A stretch of DNA of 64,000 nt from Domibacillus enclensis (lineage in GTDB: Bacteria > Bacillota > Bacilli > Bacillales > Domibacillaceae), in NCBI RefSeq assembly GCF_900156125.1, contig NZ_FTLX01000006.1, positions 62,001-126,000 of the forward strand, written 5' to 3'. The stretch's first letter is position 1; the number at the start of each line of letters is the position of its first letter. A program made the translations under genes and the position numbers. Shown here piece by piece: positions 17,187 through 26,039 of this stretch. Below the pieces are notes generated by a model that saw only the letters and a list, made by a program, of their open reading frames with translations, had not been told where the DNA came from and did not search any database.

Positions 17187-17874
17187 ACTCTACCGCCATG
17201 TACCCCTGGCCGACTTTGGTTTCAATATGCTGGCCGATTTCGAGCTCATCCAGCTTTTTACGGAGCCGGTTCATGTTGACGGTCAGTGTATTATCGCTGA
17301 CGAACCGCTCGTCATCCCAGAGCCGCTTAATCAGCTCGCTTCGAGTGACAATTTTGTTTTTCTGCTCAATAAGCTGCCGGAAAATAAACAGTTCATTTTT
17401 CGTCAGTTCGATGGTGCCGAGATGGTTTTCGACCGTACTTTTGTCGTAATCGATTGTTGCACCGCACCACGTTTTCAGCATAGAAGAATCAGTGCTGTAA
17501 TTGTAAGCGCGCCGAAGCACCGCCTGGATTTTTGCAACGAGCACATCAAAATGAAACGGCTTTTGAATAAAATCATCCGCTCCGAGCTGCATCGACATGA
17601 CCATGTCAGTCGGGTGGTCGCGCGAGGATAAAAACAAAATCGGGACATTTGAATGAGAGCGGATCATGCGGCACCAGTGAAAGCCGTCGAACTTCGGCAG
17701 CTGAATATCAATAATGACGAGGTCCGGCTGAACGGCGGCAAATTGCTCCATCACGTTGCTGAAATCCGGAATGCCTGCTACTTCGTATGACCACATCGCA
17801 AGCCGGTCACTGATTTCCTGAAACAGTGTCATATCGTCTTCAATCAATAAAATCTTCACGTTATGTTTCACCAC
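17179..17874 (-). CDS. BceR-type response regulator (OmpR family)
   Basis: A 231-residue regulator: receiver domain with acidic pocket IEDD (11-14), phosphoacceptor D56 in VIIDIQLP and conserved lysine in QKPF (about 107), then an OmpR winged helix from about residue 130 (LTKNELFIFRQL, DNTLTVNMNRLRKKL). Starts with GTG-GTG, preceded by AAGGAAA inside the end of the alkC-like gene, which it overlaps by 14 bases. It would activate the bceAB promoter at about 16.1 kb. Confidence 0.9.
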   Translation of the reverse strand: MVKHNVKILLIEDDMTLFQEISDRLAMWSYEVAGIPDFSNVMEQFAAVQPDLVIIDIQLPKFDGFHWCRMIRSHSNVPILFLSSRDHPTDMVMSMQLGADDFIQKPFHFDVLVAKIQAVLRRAYNYSTDSSMLKTWCGATIDYDKSTVENHLGTIELTKNELFIFRQLIEQKNKIVTRSELIKRLWDDERFVSDNTLTVNMNRLRKKLDELEIGQHIETKVGQGYMAVEYD

Positions 17875-18970
17875 GAATTTCCTTTTCCTTCATTGTACCA
17901 TTTAGATGGAAGAAGCGGCGGGCTTTTTCCATTCCATTGATTAAAATGGATACGGCGTGCTCGCCCTCGTAATGAGTGCGCGTTGTCATGTTCCGGAAAG
18001 ACTGGGAGCGGCTGAATGTTTTCGCTTCGCCGCCTGTCAAATGCGTATCGGCCAGATGAAACACCTTCCGGCTCGGACGGCCGCTTTTCTTCATATAGTC
18101 AATCGCGTATTCTACTCGAACCTTCAGATCGATTGTAGAGTAAAGGTCGGCTGAAAAAACAAGAGACTCGCCCACGCAAATGGAGTCTGATTCGAGGGAA
18201 AACGTTTGGACAACGGCTTCTGCCGCATCAGGATAGCCGAACAGCTGCAGCACCTCCGTGTTCCCCTGCTTCAGAAGAGTGCGGGAAGCATGCCGCAAAA
18301 TCCAATCGGTATGAGCATGCTGGCCATGACGATCTTGCACCCATTGGATCACGTAATCTGGGTGCGTTTTAGATATGTCATTTAAATGGTTGGCGACACT
18401 TTTTCGTACATACAGGGACGGATCGGCAAGAAGCGGCTCAAGCAGCGGCAGCAAAGGAGAAGGATCTTTTTTGAATGCAGGAATTGACTGTCCCCATGGA
18501 AGCCGCGGGCGGGCTCCTTCACTCGCCAGACGGCGAATATGGTCGCTGTCGCTTCGTGTCCATTCCTTCATTTGCGCCAGCATCCGGCCGGTATCCTTCA
18601 GTAAAAAGGGACGGACCGCAAATTCGGACGTGGAATAAGCCGTCAGCTCGGCGAGGGCCTCGACGGATTCCGGCCAGTGGTCCAGCCCGTATTGTTCAAC
18701 AAAGTCAGGAAAGACAATGCCAGTTAAGCCGCTGAAGTGTGCCGCTGTTTTTTTGATAACCGGTAACGCTTCGGTGTACGGCTTGTTGATTCCTTTGTGA
18801 AGAGCAGTGGAAAGCCGACGCACCCGCTGCTTCAGGGCAAGCTGCTCCCAGTCATCTGTGTACGTACAGGCAAAGAAAACCTCCTGGTTAAAGGTGGGGT
18901 CATACTGGCTGGTTCGGTCAGCTATGGAGTGAATGAGAGAGTCAGTAAACAGATCTTTCAAATCGGCCAT
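17861..18970 (-). CDS. AlkC-type DNA alkylation repair glycosylase
   Basis: A 369-residue HEAT-repeat protein. The segment RRLASEGARPRLPWGQ, then DPSLYVRKSVANHLNDI, is the conserved AlkC signature; the C-terminal 100 residues form the immunoglobulin-like extension (SLVFSADLYSTIDLKVRVEY) found in AlkC but not AlkD. AlkC removes 3-methylcytosine and 3-methyladenine. ATG 18970 is used because AAAGGACTG precedes it; an in-frame GTG at 18991 has no site. The gene overlaps the BceR start by 14 bases, so a DNA-repair gene leads the antibiotic-sensing operon, an odd pairing. Confidence 0.85.
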   Translation of the reverse strand: MADLKDLFTDSLIHSIADRTSQYDPTFNQEVFFACTYTDDWEQLALKQRVRRLSTALHKGINKPYTEALPVIKKTAAHFSGLTGIVFPDFVEQYGLDHWPESVEALAELTAYSTSEFAVRPFLLKDTGRMLAQMKEWTRSDSDHIRRLASEGARPRLPWGQSIPAFKKDPSPLLPLLEPLLADPSLYVRKSVANHLNDISKTHPDYVIQWVQDRHGQHAHTDWILRHASRTLLKQGNTEVLQLFGYPDAAEAVVQTFSLESDSICVGESLVFSADLYSTIDLKVRVEYAIDYMKKSGRPSRKVFHLADTHLTGGEAKTFSRSQSFRNMTTRTHYEGEHAVSILINGMEKARRFFHLNGTMKEKEIRGET

Positions 18971-19070
18971 CGTGATCAGTCCTTTTTTCACCAGTATAGC
19001 ATAAATGGAATGTATGTTTGTGAAAAGGGGGAAGGTGTAGGATGGGTTTCTTCGTTTTAGCGGCTGATCA

Positions 19071-19205
19071 ATCGGCCGGAAAACGGGTGTCCATGACCGG
19101 ATTTTTCTTCAATGGACCGGAAAGACAGGCGCGATGACCGGAAAACGGGGAATCCGGCCATCGTCTGACTCAATCCGGTCGGTTTGCCCCTTTTTCCGGT
19201 CCACA
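19071..19205. repeat. Phased inverted repeat array B2 (GACCGGAAAA family)
   Basis: Four forward CCGG cores (19076, 19097, 19117, 19138) and three reverse cores (CGG at 19155, 19176, 19197), stepping by 20-21 bases. It fills the gap between the start of the alkC-like gene and the end of the flavoprotein gene, where no ordinary terminator is visible. Confidence 0.8.
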
Positions 19206-19222
19206 TCGTCAGAAAAAACGGA

Positions 19223-20662
19223 TTATGGCGCTTTCACCGCTGACGCAACTTTTGGCCAAACACCGGTAAATTCCGGTTCATTGTAAGCAAAAAAGTGTTG
19301 CAGGTTTTCGGTGCGGTGGTCCAGGAAAAGCTGATCGGCGACTTCTGATACAAGCTTCGGGACGCCGTAACGCATACCGGAAAGAGCGGAAGCAGAGATG
19401 CCGCTGTTAATAAGTGCGGAGTAATTAAACGCAAACAAGCCGTATACGTGTTTTTCTCCTTCTTCTGTCCGGCTCGTGTAGGCAAAGCCCGGTGTCAAGT
19501 AAGGGTGGGCATCGATCATCGGTGAAGCTTCTGCCTCGGGAGCCTTGTACCGGTCGCGCCACCGGGCAATGTGCTGCTCAACCAGCTTCAGCTCGGGTCG
19601 GAGGGCAGGGTCTGTCAACAAGCCTGTGCTAATAATCAGAAAGTCGAATGTAAACGAACCAGCAGGTGTTGTCACAACAGCGCCTTGATCAGCTGCTTTT
19701 ACGTCCAGCCATGGCGAGGCGATATGCAGATGAAAGCCCGGCCAGGAAGAAGCGCGCTCAAATGTGTCATTCGTCGGCGGCTGATTATGCTGGAAAAAGT
19801 GACGGATCGCCGCATATTTGTCCGCATCAGGCAAGGACGGAAACCGTTCGATCATGCCGGACGTTTCCATCTGGCGGATCGGATTCACGCGTGGCAGCTC
19901 CTTTCGTCTCACAAAAACGTGCGCCTCGGCCACGCCTTCTGTTAATGCAAAGTTCGCATTGTCAAAAGCAGATGCACCCCCGCCAAGCACAGCGACCTTT
20001 TTGCCTTTTAATGAATCGAAGTCAATGGCTTCCGACGTGTGTGCATATAAATGGCGCGGCAGATTATTCGCAATCATCGGCGGAACGTGCCACTCACCGC
20101 CTCCTTGAATGCCGGTCGCCAAAATGACCTTCCGGGCTAAAAGAGCAGGCGCCGGCGCACCGGCACCACCGATATGAAGGCGGTACAAACCTTCAGCTAG
20201 AGGTTCAATAACATCCAGCTTCACGTCATTAACGACTGGCAGCTGGAGAATGCGCCGGTACCAGCGAAGGTACTTCATCCATTCTCCGCGTGGAATTTTG
20301 TCCAGCGCCTCCCAGCCGTCCTGTCCATGCTGCGCTTCCCACCAGGCGCGGAATGTCAGCGAAGGAATGCCGAGGTCAATGGAGGTCAAGTGCTTCGGTG
20401 TCCGGAGCGTCATCATCCGGGCGTAGGTTACCCACGGCCCTTCCAGCCCTTTACAGTTTTCATCAATGACGAGAATGTTGGACACGCGTTCACGCAATAA
20501 GCCGAACGCAGCGCCAAGACCGCTCTGTCCGCCACCGACGATAACGACATCGTACACATGCCCGTCCGGATGGTGAACAGGCGTTACCCAGTCGGCTCCT
20601 CCGTAAGCAATGTACGATAAATCTGTTTTCACTCGTTCTGTTAATTGTTCTAAGCTCAACAT
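19223..20662 (-). CDS. FAD/NAD(P)-dependent oxidoreductase (flavoprotein monooxygenase-like)
   Basis: A 479-residue protein with two dinucleotide-binding motifs: FAD-type VVIVGGGQSGLG near residue 41 and NADPH-type VAVLGGGASAFDNA near residue 228. Between them are GPWVTYARMMTLRTPKHLT and a lysine/arginine-rich FVRRKELPRVN. The arrangement is that of FMO / lysine-ornithine N-monooxygenase relatives, but the classical FATGY motif is replaced by IISTGLLTDP. Substrate unknown. AAGGGATGG precedes the ATG. An AGTTACATGTAA palindrome at 20688-20699 in the divergent upstream region is a possible operator. Confidence 0.75.
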   Translation of the reverse strand: MLSLEQLTERVKTDLSYIAYGGADWVTPVHHPDGHVYDVVIVGGGQSGLGAAFGLLRERVSNILVIDENCKGLEGPWVTYARMMTLRTPKHLTSIDLGIPSLTFRAWWEAQHGQDGWEALDKIPRGEWMKYLRWYRRILQLPVVNDVKLDVIEPLAEGLYRLHIGGAGAPAPALLARKVILATGIQGGGEWHVPPMIANNLPRHLYAHTSEAIDFDSLKGKKVAVLGGGASAFDNANFALTEGVAEAHVFVRRKELPRVNPIRQMETSGMIERFPSLPDADKYAAIRHFFQHNQPPTNDTFERASSWPGFHLHIASPWLDVKAADQGAVVTTPAGSFTFDFLIISTGLLTDPALRPELKLVEQHIARWRDRYKAPEAEASPMIDAHPYLTPGFAYTSRTEEGEKHVYGLFAFNYSALINSGISASALSGMRYGVPKLVSEVADQLFLDHRTENLQHFFAYNEPEFTGVWPKVASAVKAP

Positions 20663-20858
20663 TGACCCATCCCTTCGTGTTATATTTAGTTACATGTAAA
20701 GTTAGTTAATTATACATTATCATGTGTTCTCCATTTTTTCTTGTGCACTTTATCTGAATTTTCTTTTTTCAATTGGTGGAACTGCCGTAAGATAGATTTC
20801 TTCCGCTGATCTCGCTAAGATAAAAGAAACAATGAAACGGGATGGAGATGAACACAAG

Positions 20859-21476
20859 ATGAGTGAAAAAAATGATGACAGCCGCCTGTCCATTCAAACG
20901 ACCGGGGATCAAATTGGATTTCCGCAGCACGCTCATTATCACCGCTATGAGCCGACTCCGTATGAAGGGCTTGATCAGCTGTTTGAAAGCTGCGAAGTGG
21001 GCCGTGAAGACGGATTTGTCGATGTTGGGTGCGGGAAGGGGCGCGTGGCTTTTTACGTACATGATCGCTTCGGTGCCTCGGCAACAGGCATTGAAATGAA
21101 TCCGGCCTTTTACGAAATATGCCTGCAAAACAAAGCGTCTTACACGAAAAGAAAAAAGCGGCAGCGTGGCTTTATCGACTTTCAATGTTTAATGGCACAG
21201 GATTATGAGGTAAAAAAGGAAGATACGGTTTTTTACTTTTTTAATCCATTTTCTATTCAGATTTTCATTACGTTTGTGCAGCGGATTTTAGTGTCGGCCG
21301 AGCAGTTTCCGCGCTGTTTGACGATCATTTTGTATTATCCGGCCGATGACTATCTTTTTTATTTGCAAAACGAAACGGCCTTTGAATGGATGGATGAAGT
21401 AAAGCTAAGCGGATTGTATGAAAAAAGCGAACACGAACGGTTCGTCGTTTTTCAAAAGAAAGGGGAGATTGGATGA
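20859..21476 (+). CDS. Class I SAM-dependent methyltransferase
   Basis: A 205-residue protein with the Rossmann methyltransferase motif I FVDVGCGKGRVAFYV (about residues 55-69), acidic motif II in TGIEMNP, and FYFFNPFS further on. It resembles small DOT1-like/class I methyltransferases of Bacillaceae; the substrate is unknown. ATG 20859 follows GGATGGAG; an in-frame ATG at 20832 lacks a site. Its stop overlaps the next start as ATGA, so the two genes are coupled. Confidence 0.75.
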   Translation: MSEKNDDSRLSIQTTGDQIGFPQHAHYHRYEPTPYEGLDQLFESCEVGREDGFVDVGCGKGRVAFYVHDRFGASATGIEMNPAFYEICLQNKASYTKRKKRQRGFIDFQCLMAQDYEVKKEDTVFYFFNPFSIQIFITFVQRILVSAEQFPRCLTIILYYPADDYLFYLQNETAFEWMDEVKLSGLYEKSEHERFVVFQKKGEIG

Positions 21477-21703
21477 GTGAATGCCAATTGAATCATTCAT
21501 ATGCAGATGTCGTGAATAAACTGGAGAGCCAAAAAGATTTTTTGCCTGAAGCGCTGTATGCGAAAGTGCAGCACTATTTGCAGGAGGAGCGCACTCAGGA
21601 TTTATTGAATGAGCTGTTTCATTTGTTGAAAAAGTACGATCTTGCTTCAAGCGAGGAACAGGAAGTCCGGAACAACCGGCTGACAATGATCGTCGATAAT
21701 TGA
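21473..21703 (+). CDS. Small helical protein of unknown function, coupled to the methyltransferase
   Basis: A 76-residue acidic protein predicted to be almost wholly helical ([20 protein letters not shown], then [15 protein letters not shown]). I do not recognise it. It overlaps the methyltransferase gene by four bases and has AAAGGGGAG ahead of the ATG, so it is translated from the same message. A terminator follows at once. Confidence 0.75.
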   Translation: MSECQLNHSYADVVNKLESQKDFLPEALYAKVQHYLQEERTQDLLNELFHLLKKYDLASSEEQEVRNNRLTMIVDN

Positions 21704-21717
21704 TCCCCATTTGCACG

Positions 21718-21757
21718 CCGCAGGCACATTTCTTTCCTTGTGTCTGCGGGCTTTTTG
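21718..21757 (+). terminator. Terminator after the methyltransferase pair
   Basis: CCGCAGGCACA pairs with TGTGTCTGCGG (one mismatch), followed by GCTTTTTG. Confidence 0.75.
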
Positions 21758-21815
21758 CGTTATGTTAAAAGGTAGATCATTTTCAATTTATGTAATGAAA
21801 GAAGGAACAATATAT

Positions 21816-22871
21816 ATGAATAAATCATCCATTTACGGATTGACGTTCGACCAGCTGGAAGCCTGGCTGCTGCCGCATGGATATAAGACCTTTTGGGCAC
21901 AGAAATTATGGAACTGGCTGTACAGGGAGCGAGTGGCGGATTTTGATGCGATGACCGACATGAAGCCGGAATGCCTTGCGCTTTTAAAGGAGCACTTCGT
22001 CATGCATACGCTGACGGAACACATTAAGCAGGAGTCAGCAGATGGAACGGTGAAGTTTTTATTTAAGCTGACGGACGGCAACTTGATTGAAACGGTGATG
22101 ATGCGCCACAAATTCGGCTTGTCGGTTTGTGTGACCACACAGGTCGGCTGTAACATCGGCTGCAGCTTTTGTGCGAGCGGGCTGCTCAAGAAAACACGCG
22201 ATTTAACGAGCGGCGAAATTGTCGAGCAAATTATGAACGTGCAGCGGGCGCTGGATGAAGCGGGCAATGGCGAGAAGGTCAGCCACATTGTTGTTATGGG
22301 CATCGGTGAGCCATTTGATAACTTCACGAACTTAATGGATTTCCTGAACGTTGTCATGAACCAGAAGGGGCTGGAGATTGCCGGACGCCATATTACCGTT
22401 TCCACCAGCGGCCTGGCGGATAAAATTTATGAATTCACCGATTCAAAGGTGCCGGTGAATTTGGCGATTTCCCTGCATGCACCGAACAATGAGCTGCGTA
22501 CGCAGATTATGAAAATCAACAAAGCCATTCCATTGGAAAAACTGATGGATGCAGTGGACTATTATTTGGAGAACACGAACCGCCGCATTACGTTTGAGTA
22601 TATTTTGCTGAAGGACGTCAATGACCGTCCTCAGGATGCGCTGGAGCTCGCTGAACTGATCGGCCACAAAAAGCAATACGTGAACTTGATCCCATACAAT
22701 CCTGTTGATGAGCATGGGCAGTATCAGCGCAGTACGCCGGATGCGATCATGGCCTTTTACGATACGTTGAAGAAAAAAGGCTTGAACTGTGTCGTGCGCC
22801 AGGAGCATGGAACGGACATCGATGCCGCCTGCGGACAGCTCAGAAGCAAACAAATTCAAAAAGCGCAGTAA
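21816..22871 (+). CDS. rlmN: 23S rRNA (adenine2503-C2) / tRNA A37 methyltransferase RlmN
   Basis: A 351-residue radical-SAM enzyme that methylates C2 of A2503 in 23S rRNA and A37 in some tRNAs. The radical-SAM cluster C-x3-C-x2-C is C112/C116/C119 ([12 protein letters not shown]). The C-terminal DIDAACGQL carries the cysteine that acts as methyl carrier. GMGEP-type loop is [11 protein letters not shown]. The sequence looks like the Listeria/Enterococcus form. GAAGGAAC precedes ATG 21816; in-frame upstream starts extend into non-conserved sequence. Many Bacilli have another rlmN in the prkC-rpe region, so this may be a second copy (inference). Confidence 0.9.
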   Translation: MNKSSIYGLTFDQLEAWLLPHGYKTFWAQKLWNWLYRERVADFDAMTDMKPECLALLKEHFVMHTLTEHIKQESADGTVKFLFKLTDGNLIETVMMRHKFGLSVCVTTQVGCNIGCSFCASGLLKKTRDLTSGEIVEQIMNVQRALDEAGNGEKVSHIVVMGIGEPFDNFTNLMDFLNVVMNQKGLEIAGRHITVSTSGLADKIYEFTDSKVPVNLAISLHAPNNELRTQIMKINKAIPLEKLMDAVDYYLENTNRRITFEYILLKDVNDRPQDALELAELIGHKKQYVNLIPYNPVDEHGQYQRSTPDAIMAFYDTLKKKGLNCVVRQEHGTDIDAACGQLRSKQIQKAQ

Positions 22872-22930
22872 AATCGTCAAAAAATGGGTATAGAATAAGG
22901 AAGTGCAGATCAATAGGGGAGGCGCTGAAG

Positions 22931-23176
22931 ATGGACTTTCTTCTCGTTGGATTCCTTTTATGGGGATTGCTTATTGCTGCCGTTATTCTGCTTGTCGTCG
23001 GACTGTGGAAAAACGAATGGAAGGCACTGCTTTGGAGCGGTCTCTCCTTTTTGCCGCCGATGCTGCTCATTGCAGCGGGCGACGGAGGATTCCTATTCAA
23101 GCTGGCGCTGCTCGTTCCGGTGGCTGTTATGGCCGGGGCGTTTTGGATGAAAAATCGAATGATGTATTTTATGTAA
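22931..23176 (+). CDS. Small hydrophobic membrane protein, unknown function
   Basis: An 81-residue protein made of about three transmembrane segments (residues 3-25, 32-49, 54-75) with little else. I do not recognise a family. GGGGAGG precedes the ATG by 9 bases and a strong terminator follows, so it is a real gene. It begins 59 bases after rlmN and may share its transcript. Confidence 0.65.
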   Translation: MDFLLVGFLLWGLLIAAVILLVVGLWKNEWKALLWSGLSFLPPMLLIAAGDGGFLFKLALLVPVAVMAGAFWMKNRMMYFM

Positions 23177-23180
23177 AAGA

Positions 23181-23214
23181 AAAAGCTGAACCGGGTCCCG
23201 GTTCAGCTTTTTTT
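23181..23214. terminator. Bidirectional terminator
   Basis: AAAGCTGAACCGGG-TC-CCGGTTCAGCTTT, with A and T runs on either side, between converging membrane-protein genes. Confidence 0.9.
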
Positions 23215-23623
23215 ATGCGCGTTTTTGACGGCGGTGGCGCCACATCATATATTGATAGCGGATAAAGCAGCCGATGCAAAAGCCCATTAAGGCAACGGAA
23301 GCTGCGGCAATCACCAGGATGCCGAATGCATAGCCAGCGGCTGTCCAGCCGGCGCTAAAAGAGAGCAGGGCAAGGGCCAGGCAGATCGTGGCGATCCACT
23401 GATTAAATATCTGCTGGTCCTTGTCTTCTTGAATGTATTGACTGGCTGGCTTTTTCAAAAAGCGGCGGCTTCCTAAAATAATCGGATTTTTCTTTGTGAT
23501 TAACGTAATGACGCCAATCAGAAAGGGCAAAAGCAGTAGAGCCGGATGGATCAATAAGCCTGCTAAGACGCTGAAAACCATAAAAAATTGATTGATTTGA
23601 ACAAGTGGTTTCGGAATACCCAT
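23213..23623 (-). CDS. DUF4395 family membrane protein
   Basis: A 136-residue protein with four transmembrane segments. The opening GIPKPLVQINQ (proline, then VxQxNQ) and the later DKDQQIFNQW and GFCIGCFIRYQY with two cysteines are the DUF4395 pattern. Function unknown; in many Bacilli the gene lies near thiol or rhodanese genes, and the C-x-x-C pair hints at a redox or sulfur role (inference). AAGGAAGGTG precedes the ATG. Confidence 0.75.
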   Translation of the reverse strand: MGIPKPLVQINQFFMVFSVLAGLLIHPALLLLPFLIGVITLITKKNPIILGSRRFLKKPASQYIQEDKDQQIFNQWIATICLALALLSFSAGWTAAGYAFGILVIAAASVALMGFCIGCFIRYQYMMWRHRRQKRA

Positions 23624-23722
23624 ACACGTTCACCTTCCTTTATTCAGATTATACATAGTTATTTAATCGGAATAAAGTGATTTGCTTAAAAAAGGCATCC
23701 GTAAATAAATAAATTTTTGTTT

Positions 23723-23845
23723 TTAAATTTTGGCAGCATAATTATTTAAATCTCTGCTCATTTGCTCAATTTCATTTATAAAAGAAGAAATTTCCTGAGT
23801 AGAAGCCGCTTGATTTGTTCCTGCCAGGCACAATCTTTGAGCCAT
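23723..23845 (-). pseudogene. C-terminal remnant of a methyl-accepting chemotaxis-type protein
   Basis: A 40-codon frame reading AGTNQAASTQEISSFINEIE then QMSRDLNNYAAKI and a stop. This resembles the last helices of a soluble MCP (HemAT/YfmS-like, where A-x-x-Q-A-A-S-T-Q/E-E-I-S is typical). The rest of the receptor is missing: the frame breaks off at the promoter of the next gene. An ATG at 23845 exists but has no ribosome binding site. Read as a decayed fragment left by deletion. Confidence 0.5.
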
Positions 23846-23912
23846 TGACAATATACCGGCAAAGTATGATAAAGTGAAAGCCTATACAATTACGGTAAAG
23901 CGAGGATTTAAG

Positions 23913-24257
23913 ATGACAAATCAACAGCCACAAAATGAATTGCCGCCAAAAACATGCACGATTGAACGGCTTGTGACAATGAAGGAAGATGTTGAGAAAG
24001 TACTCAACGGCGAAAAAACGGCAACGCGCCGCAATGGGCGTTATGCGGATATTGGCGAGGTGATGACGCTTGAAGGACGCGACTTTGTCGTGGAAAAAGT
24101 GTATTCGCAGTCGCTTGGTGAGCTAACTGACGAGCATGCAAAGCAGGAAGGGTTTGCGACGGTGGAAGACTATAAAAATGCAATTCTTTCGTATCACCCG
24201 GGTATGCCATGGCTTCCGCAAATGCGTGTATGGGTGCATGAATTCCGCGCAGTATAA
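23913..24257 (+). CDS. ASCH domain protein
   Basis: A 114-residue protein with the ASCH fold (related to PUA): ERLVTMKEDVEKVLNGEKTA then TRRNGRYADIGEVM, KVYSQSLGELTDEHAKQEGF and a final strand. ASCH proteins bind RNA or modified nucleosides; some hydrolyse N4-acetylcytidine. Start ATG 23913 is after GCGAGGA. TTGACA at 23846-23851 with TATGAT 14 bases later, or GATAAA at 17, may be the promoter. The stop and the next start share one base. Confidence 0.75.
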   Translation: MTNQQPQNELPPKTCTIERLVTMKEDVEKVLNGEKTATRRNGRYADIGEVMTLEGRDFVVEKVYSQSLGELTDEHAKQEGFATVEDYKNAILSYHPGMPWLPQMRVWVHEFRAV

Positions 24258-24688
24258 TGTATGAACTGATTTTATTTTTGCATATTTTCAGTGCAGCGCT
24301 GTCGATTGGGCCTTTTTTTGTGCTCGTTCCGATGACGCAAAAAATGAAAACAGCCAATAAGCCTGAGCTTCTTGCCTATTTAGATGTATTCCGTTCAGCG
24401 GTGCGGCTAGTGAAGCATGCCGGACATGTGCTGGTGACAACAGGCATCCTGCTCATCTGGCAAAGCGCCTGGACGTGGGGCACCTCGTGGATCGTCATGA
24501 CCATCGCGGTTATGGTCGGATCGATTGTTTTTCTGGCCCGTGCATTCACGCCGGTCATTAAGCAATTCCGGGCAGGCGAACGAACACAGCAGGAGCTTGC
24601 TGCCAAGCTTCATCAGTCAGCCTGGCTGTATATTGGCATACTGGCTGTGATGCTCTGGTTTATGACAGCGAAGCCGACATTATGGTAA
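24257..24688 (+). CDS. DUF2269-like membrane protein
   Basis: A 143-residue protein with four transmembrane helices; LFLHIFSAALSIGPFFVLVP at the start and HAGHVLVTTGILLI in the second helix, with several buried histidines as in DUF2269/CopD-like small heme-type membrane proteins. Function unknown. It overlaps the ASCH gene by one base, implying coupled translation. Confidence 0.65.
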   Translation: MYELILFLHIFSAALSIGPFFVLVPMTQKMKTANKPELLAYLDVFRSAVRLVKHAGHVLVTTGILLIWQSAWTWGTSWIVMTIAVMVGSIVFLARAFTPVIKQFRAGERTQQELAAKLHQSAWLYIGILAVMLWFMTAKPTLW

Positions 24689-24699
24689 AGAGCTAAACA

Positions 24700-24715
24700 T
24701 GTTTCACGTGAAACA
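24700..24715. other. parS site, exact consensus
   Basis: TGTTTCACGTGAAACA in the gap between two converging genes, just ahead of their shared terminator. Confidence 0.9.
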
Positions 24716-24719
24716 AAAA

Positions 24720-24752
24720 AGAACCGGGCTGCCCAAAGCATCCCGGTTTTTT
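24720..24752. terminator. Bidirectional terminator between DUF2269-like and CotD-like genes
   Basis: GAACCGGGCTGCC pairs imperfectly with GCATCCCGGTT, followed by TTTTTT on the plus strand and an A run at the left for the minus strand. Confidence 0.75.
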
Positions 24753-24755
24753 CTT

Positions 24756-24962
24756 TTACCGGCGGCCGCAGCAGTTGCGCGGGTAGCCGGGATCGACTAC
24801 TTCATTCCGCGTCATCGGCTGGACCATGTGACGCGGGACGTTGACGATGTGCTGCCGGTTAATGGTAATCACCGGATGAATCACAGGCACTTCACGAGTT
24901 GTGTACGTATCTTTCACAATACATCTCGGCGGGCAGATGATCGGACGGACAGGACGATGCAT
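24756..24962 (-). CDS. CotD-family spore coat protein
   Basis: A 68-residue, histidine-, proline- and cysteine-containing protein (RPVRPIICPPRCIVKDTYTT at the start, CCGRR at the end), with the CotD pattern of cysteine near the start, valine/isoleucine-histidine repeats (VIHPVITINRQHIVNV) and a double cysteine near the C-terminus. CotD is an inner spore coat protein made in the mother cell. The ribosome binding site GGAGGTGAT is nearly perfect. I could not mark a convincing sigma-K promoter. It supports an endospore-forming host. Confidence 0.75.
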   Translation of the reverse strand: MHRPVRPIICPPRCIVKDTYTTREVPVIHPVITINRQHIVNVPRHMVQPMTRNEVVDPGYPRNCCGRR

Positions 24963-25041
24963 ATATTATCACCTCCACGGTTCTATACAGGCAGTAAATG
25001 CATCGCCGGCCCTTTCTGCAACGGCCAAACAACCACCCGGA

Positions 25042-25923
25042 TTAAATAATATCGAGCGGCATTCTTTGAGCAGGTGGTGAAAAGACGGTATCAAGCTGGT
25101 TCAGTTCGTCTGTATTCAGCAAAAGAGCGGACGCCTGAGCGTTCGCGGTGACATGCTTTTCTTTTCCCGCTTTTGGAATCGCGATGACGTGGTTTGAACG
25201 AATCGACCAGGCCAGTGCGACTTGAAGAGGCTCTGCTTGATGGGCGTCTGCTATTTTACGTACGACCGGATCATGCAGCAATTCCTTTCGAAGTGATCCG
25301 CCCTGTGCAAGCGGACTGTACGCCATGATGGGAACGTTGTTTTGCTGATGCCACGGCAGCAAATCGTATTCAATGCCCCTTGAGCCGAGGTGATAGAGTA
25401 CTTGATTCGTTGCACAGTTGCCGCCGCCGGGTGTATTCAAAAGTTCCTTCATATCGTCTGTATCGAAATTCGACACACCCCAGCGCGCAATTTTTCCTTC
25501 TTTTTTCAACTGTTCCATGCCTTCAATGGTTTCAGCCATGGGAACACGGCCGCGCCAGTGCAGCAAGTACAAATCCAGGTGATCCGTCCCAAGACGCTTT
25601 AAGCTTTGCTCGCAGGAGGAAAAAAGCCGATCCTTTCCGGCATTGTGCGGATACACTTTGGACACTAAAAACACATCATCACGGATGCCTTTGATCGCTT
25701 CGCCCACTACTTGTTCTGATTTTCCTTCTCCATACATCTCAGCCGTATCAATCAGTGACATGCCAAGGTCCACTCCGAGCCTCAGAGCTGCTATTTCGGC
25801 TTTTTTCTCGGCCGGGTTTTCCCCCATATTCCACGTTCCCTGCCCAATCGCTGGAACGAGCGTCCCATCCGGAAGGCAGACCGTTCTTTTGCTCATCGCC
25901 GCTTGAATCGCTTCTTTATCCAA
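25042..25923 (-). CDS. Aldo/keto reductase
   Basis: A 293-residue NADPH-dependent carbonyl reductase of the AKR TIM barrel. Catalytic residues are visible: D and Y in DTAEMYGEGKSE, K in FLVSKVYPHN and H in LYLLHWRGRVP; NADPH-binding GVSNF and IPKAGKEKHV near the end. Substrate not predictable. The TTG at 25923 follows AAAGGATTT; the in-frame ATG ten codons later has no site. It stands alone. Confidence 0.85.
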   Translation of the reverse strand: MDKEAIQAAMSKRTVCLPDGTLVPAIGQGTWNMGENPAEKKAEIAALRLGVDLGMSLIDTAEMYGEGKSEQVVGEAIKGIRDDVFLVSKVYPHNAGKDRLFSSCEQSLKRLGTDHLDLYLLHWRGRVPMAETIEGMEQLKKEGKIARWGVSNFDTDDMKELLNTPGGGNCATNQVLYHLGSRGIEYDLLPWHQQNNVPIMAYSPLAQGGSLRKELLHDPVVRKIADAHQAEPLQVALAWSIRSNHVIAIPKAGKEKHVTANAQASALLLNTDELNQLDTVFSPPAQRMPLDII

Positions 25924-25984
25924 AAAATCAAATCCTTTCCTTATTATATGAATCCTTTCCCGAGCCGATCTTTTCTAAAACAAA

Positions 25985-26024
25985 AAAACCGGCCGAGCCG
26001 ACGCATAGGTCGGACCAGCCAGCT
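25985..26024 (-). terminator. Terminator after nasA
   Basis: On the minus strand GCTGGCTGGTCCGAC pairs, with several G-T pairs, with GTCGGCTCGGCCGGT around a 6-base loop, followed by TTTTTT. Confidence 0.7.
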
Positions 26025-26039
26025 TTGGGAAGGGTGTTC

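Noticed and set aside
20832-20858. Upstream start for the methyltransferase
   Set aside because: The ATG at 20832 has no ribosome binding site and adds non-conserved residues.
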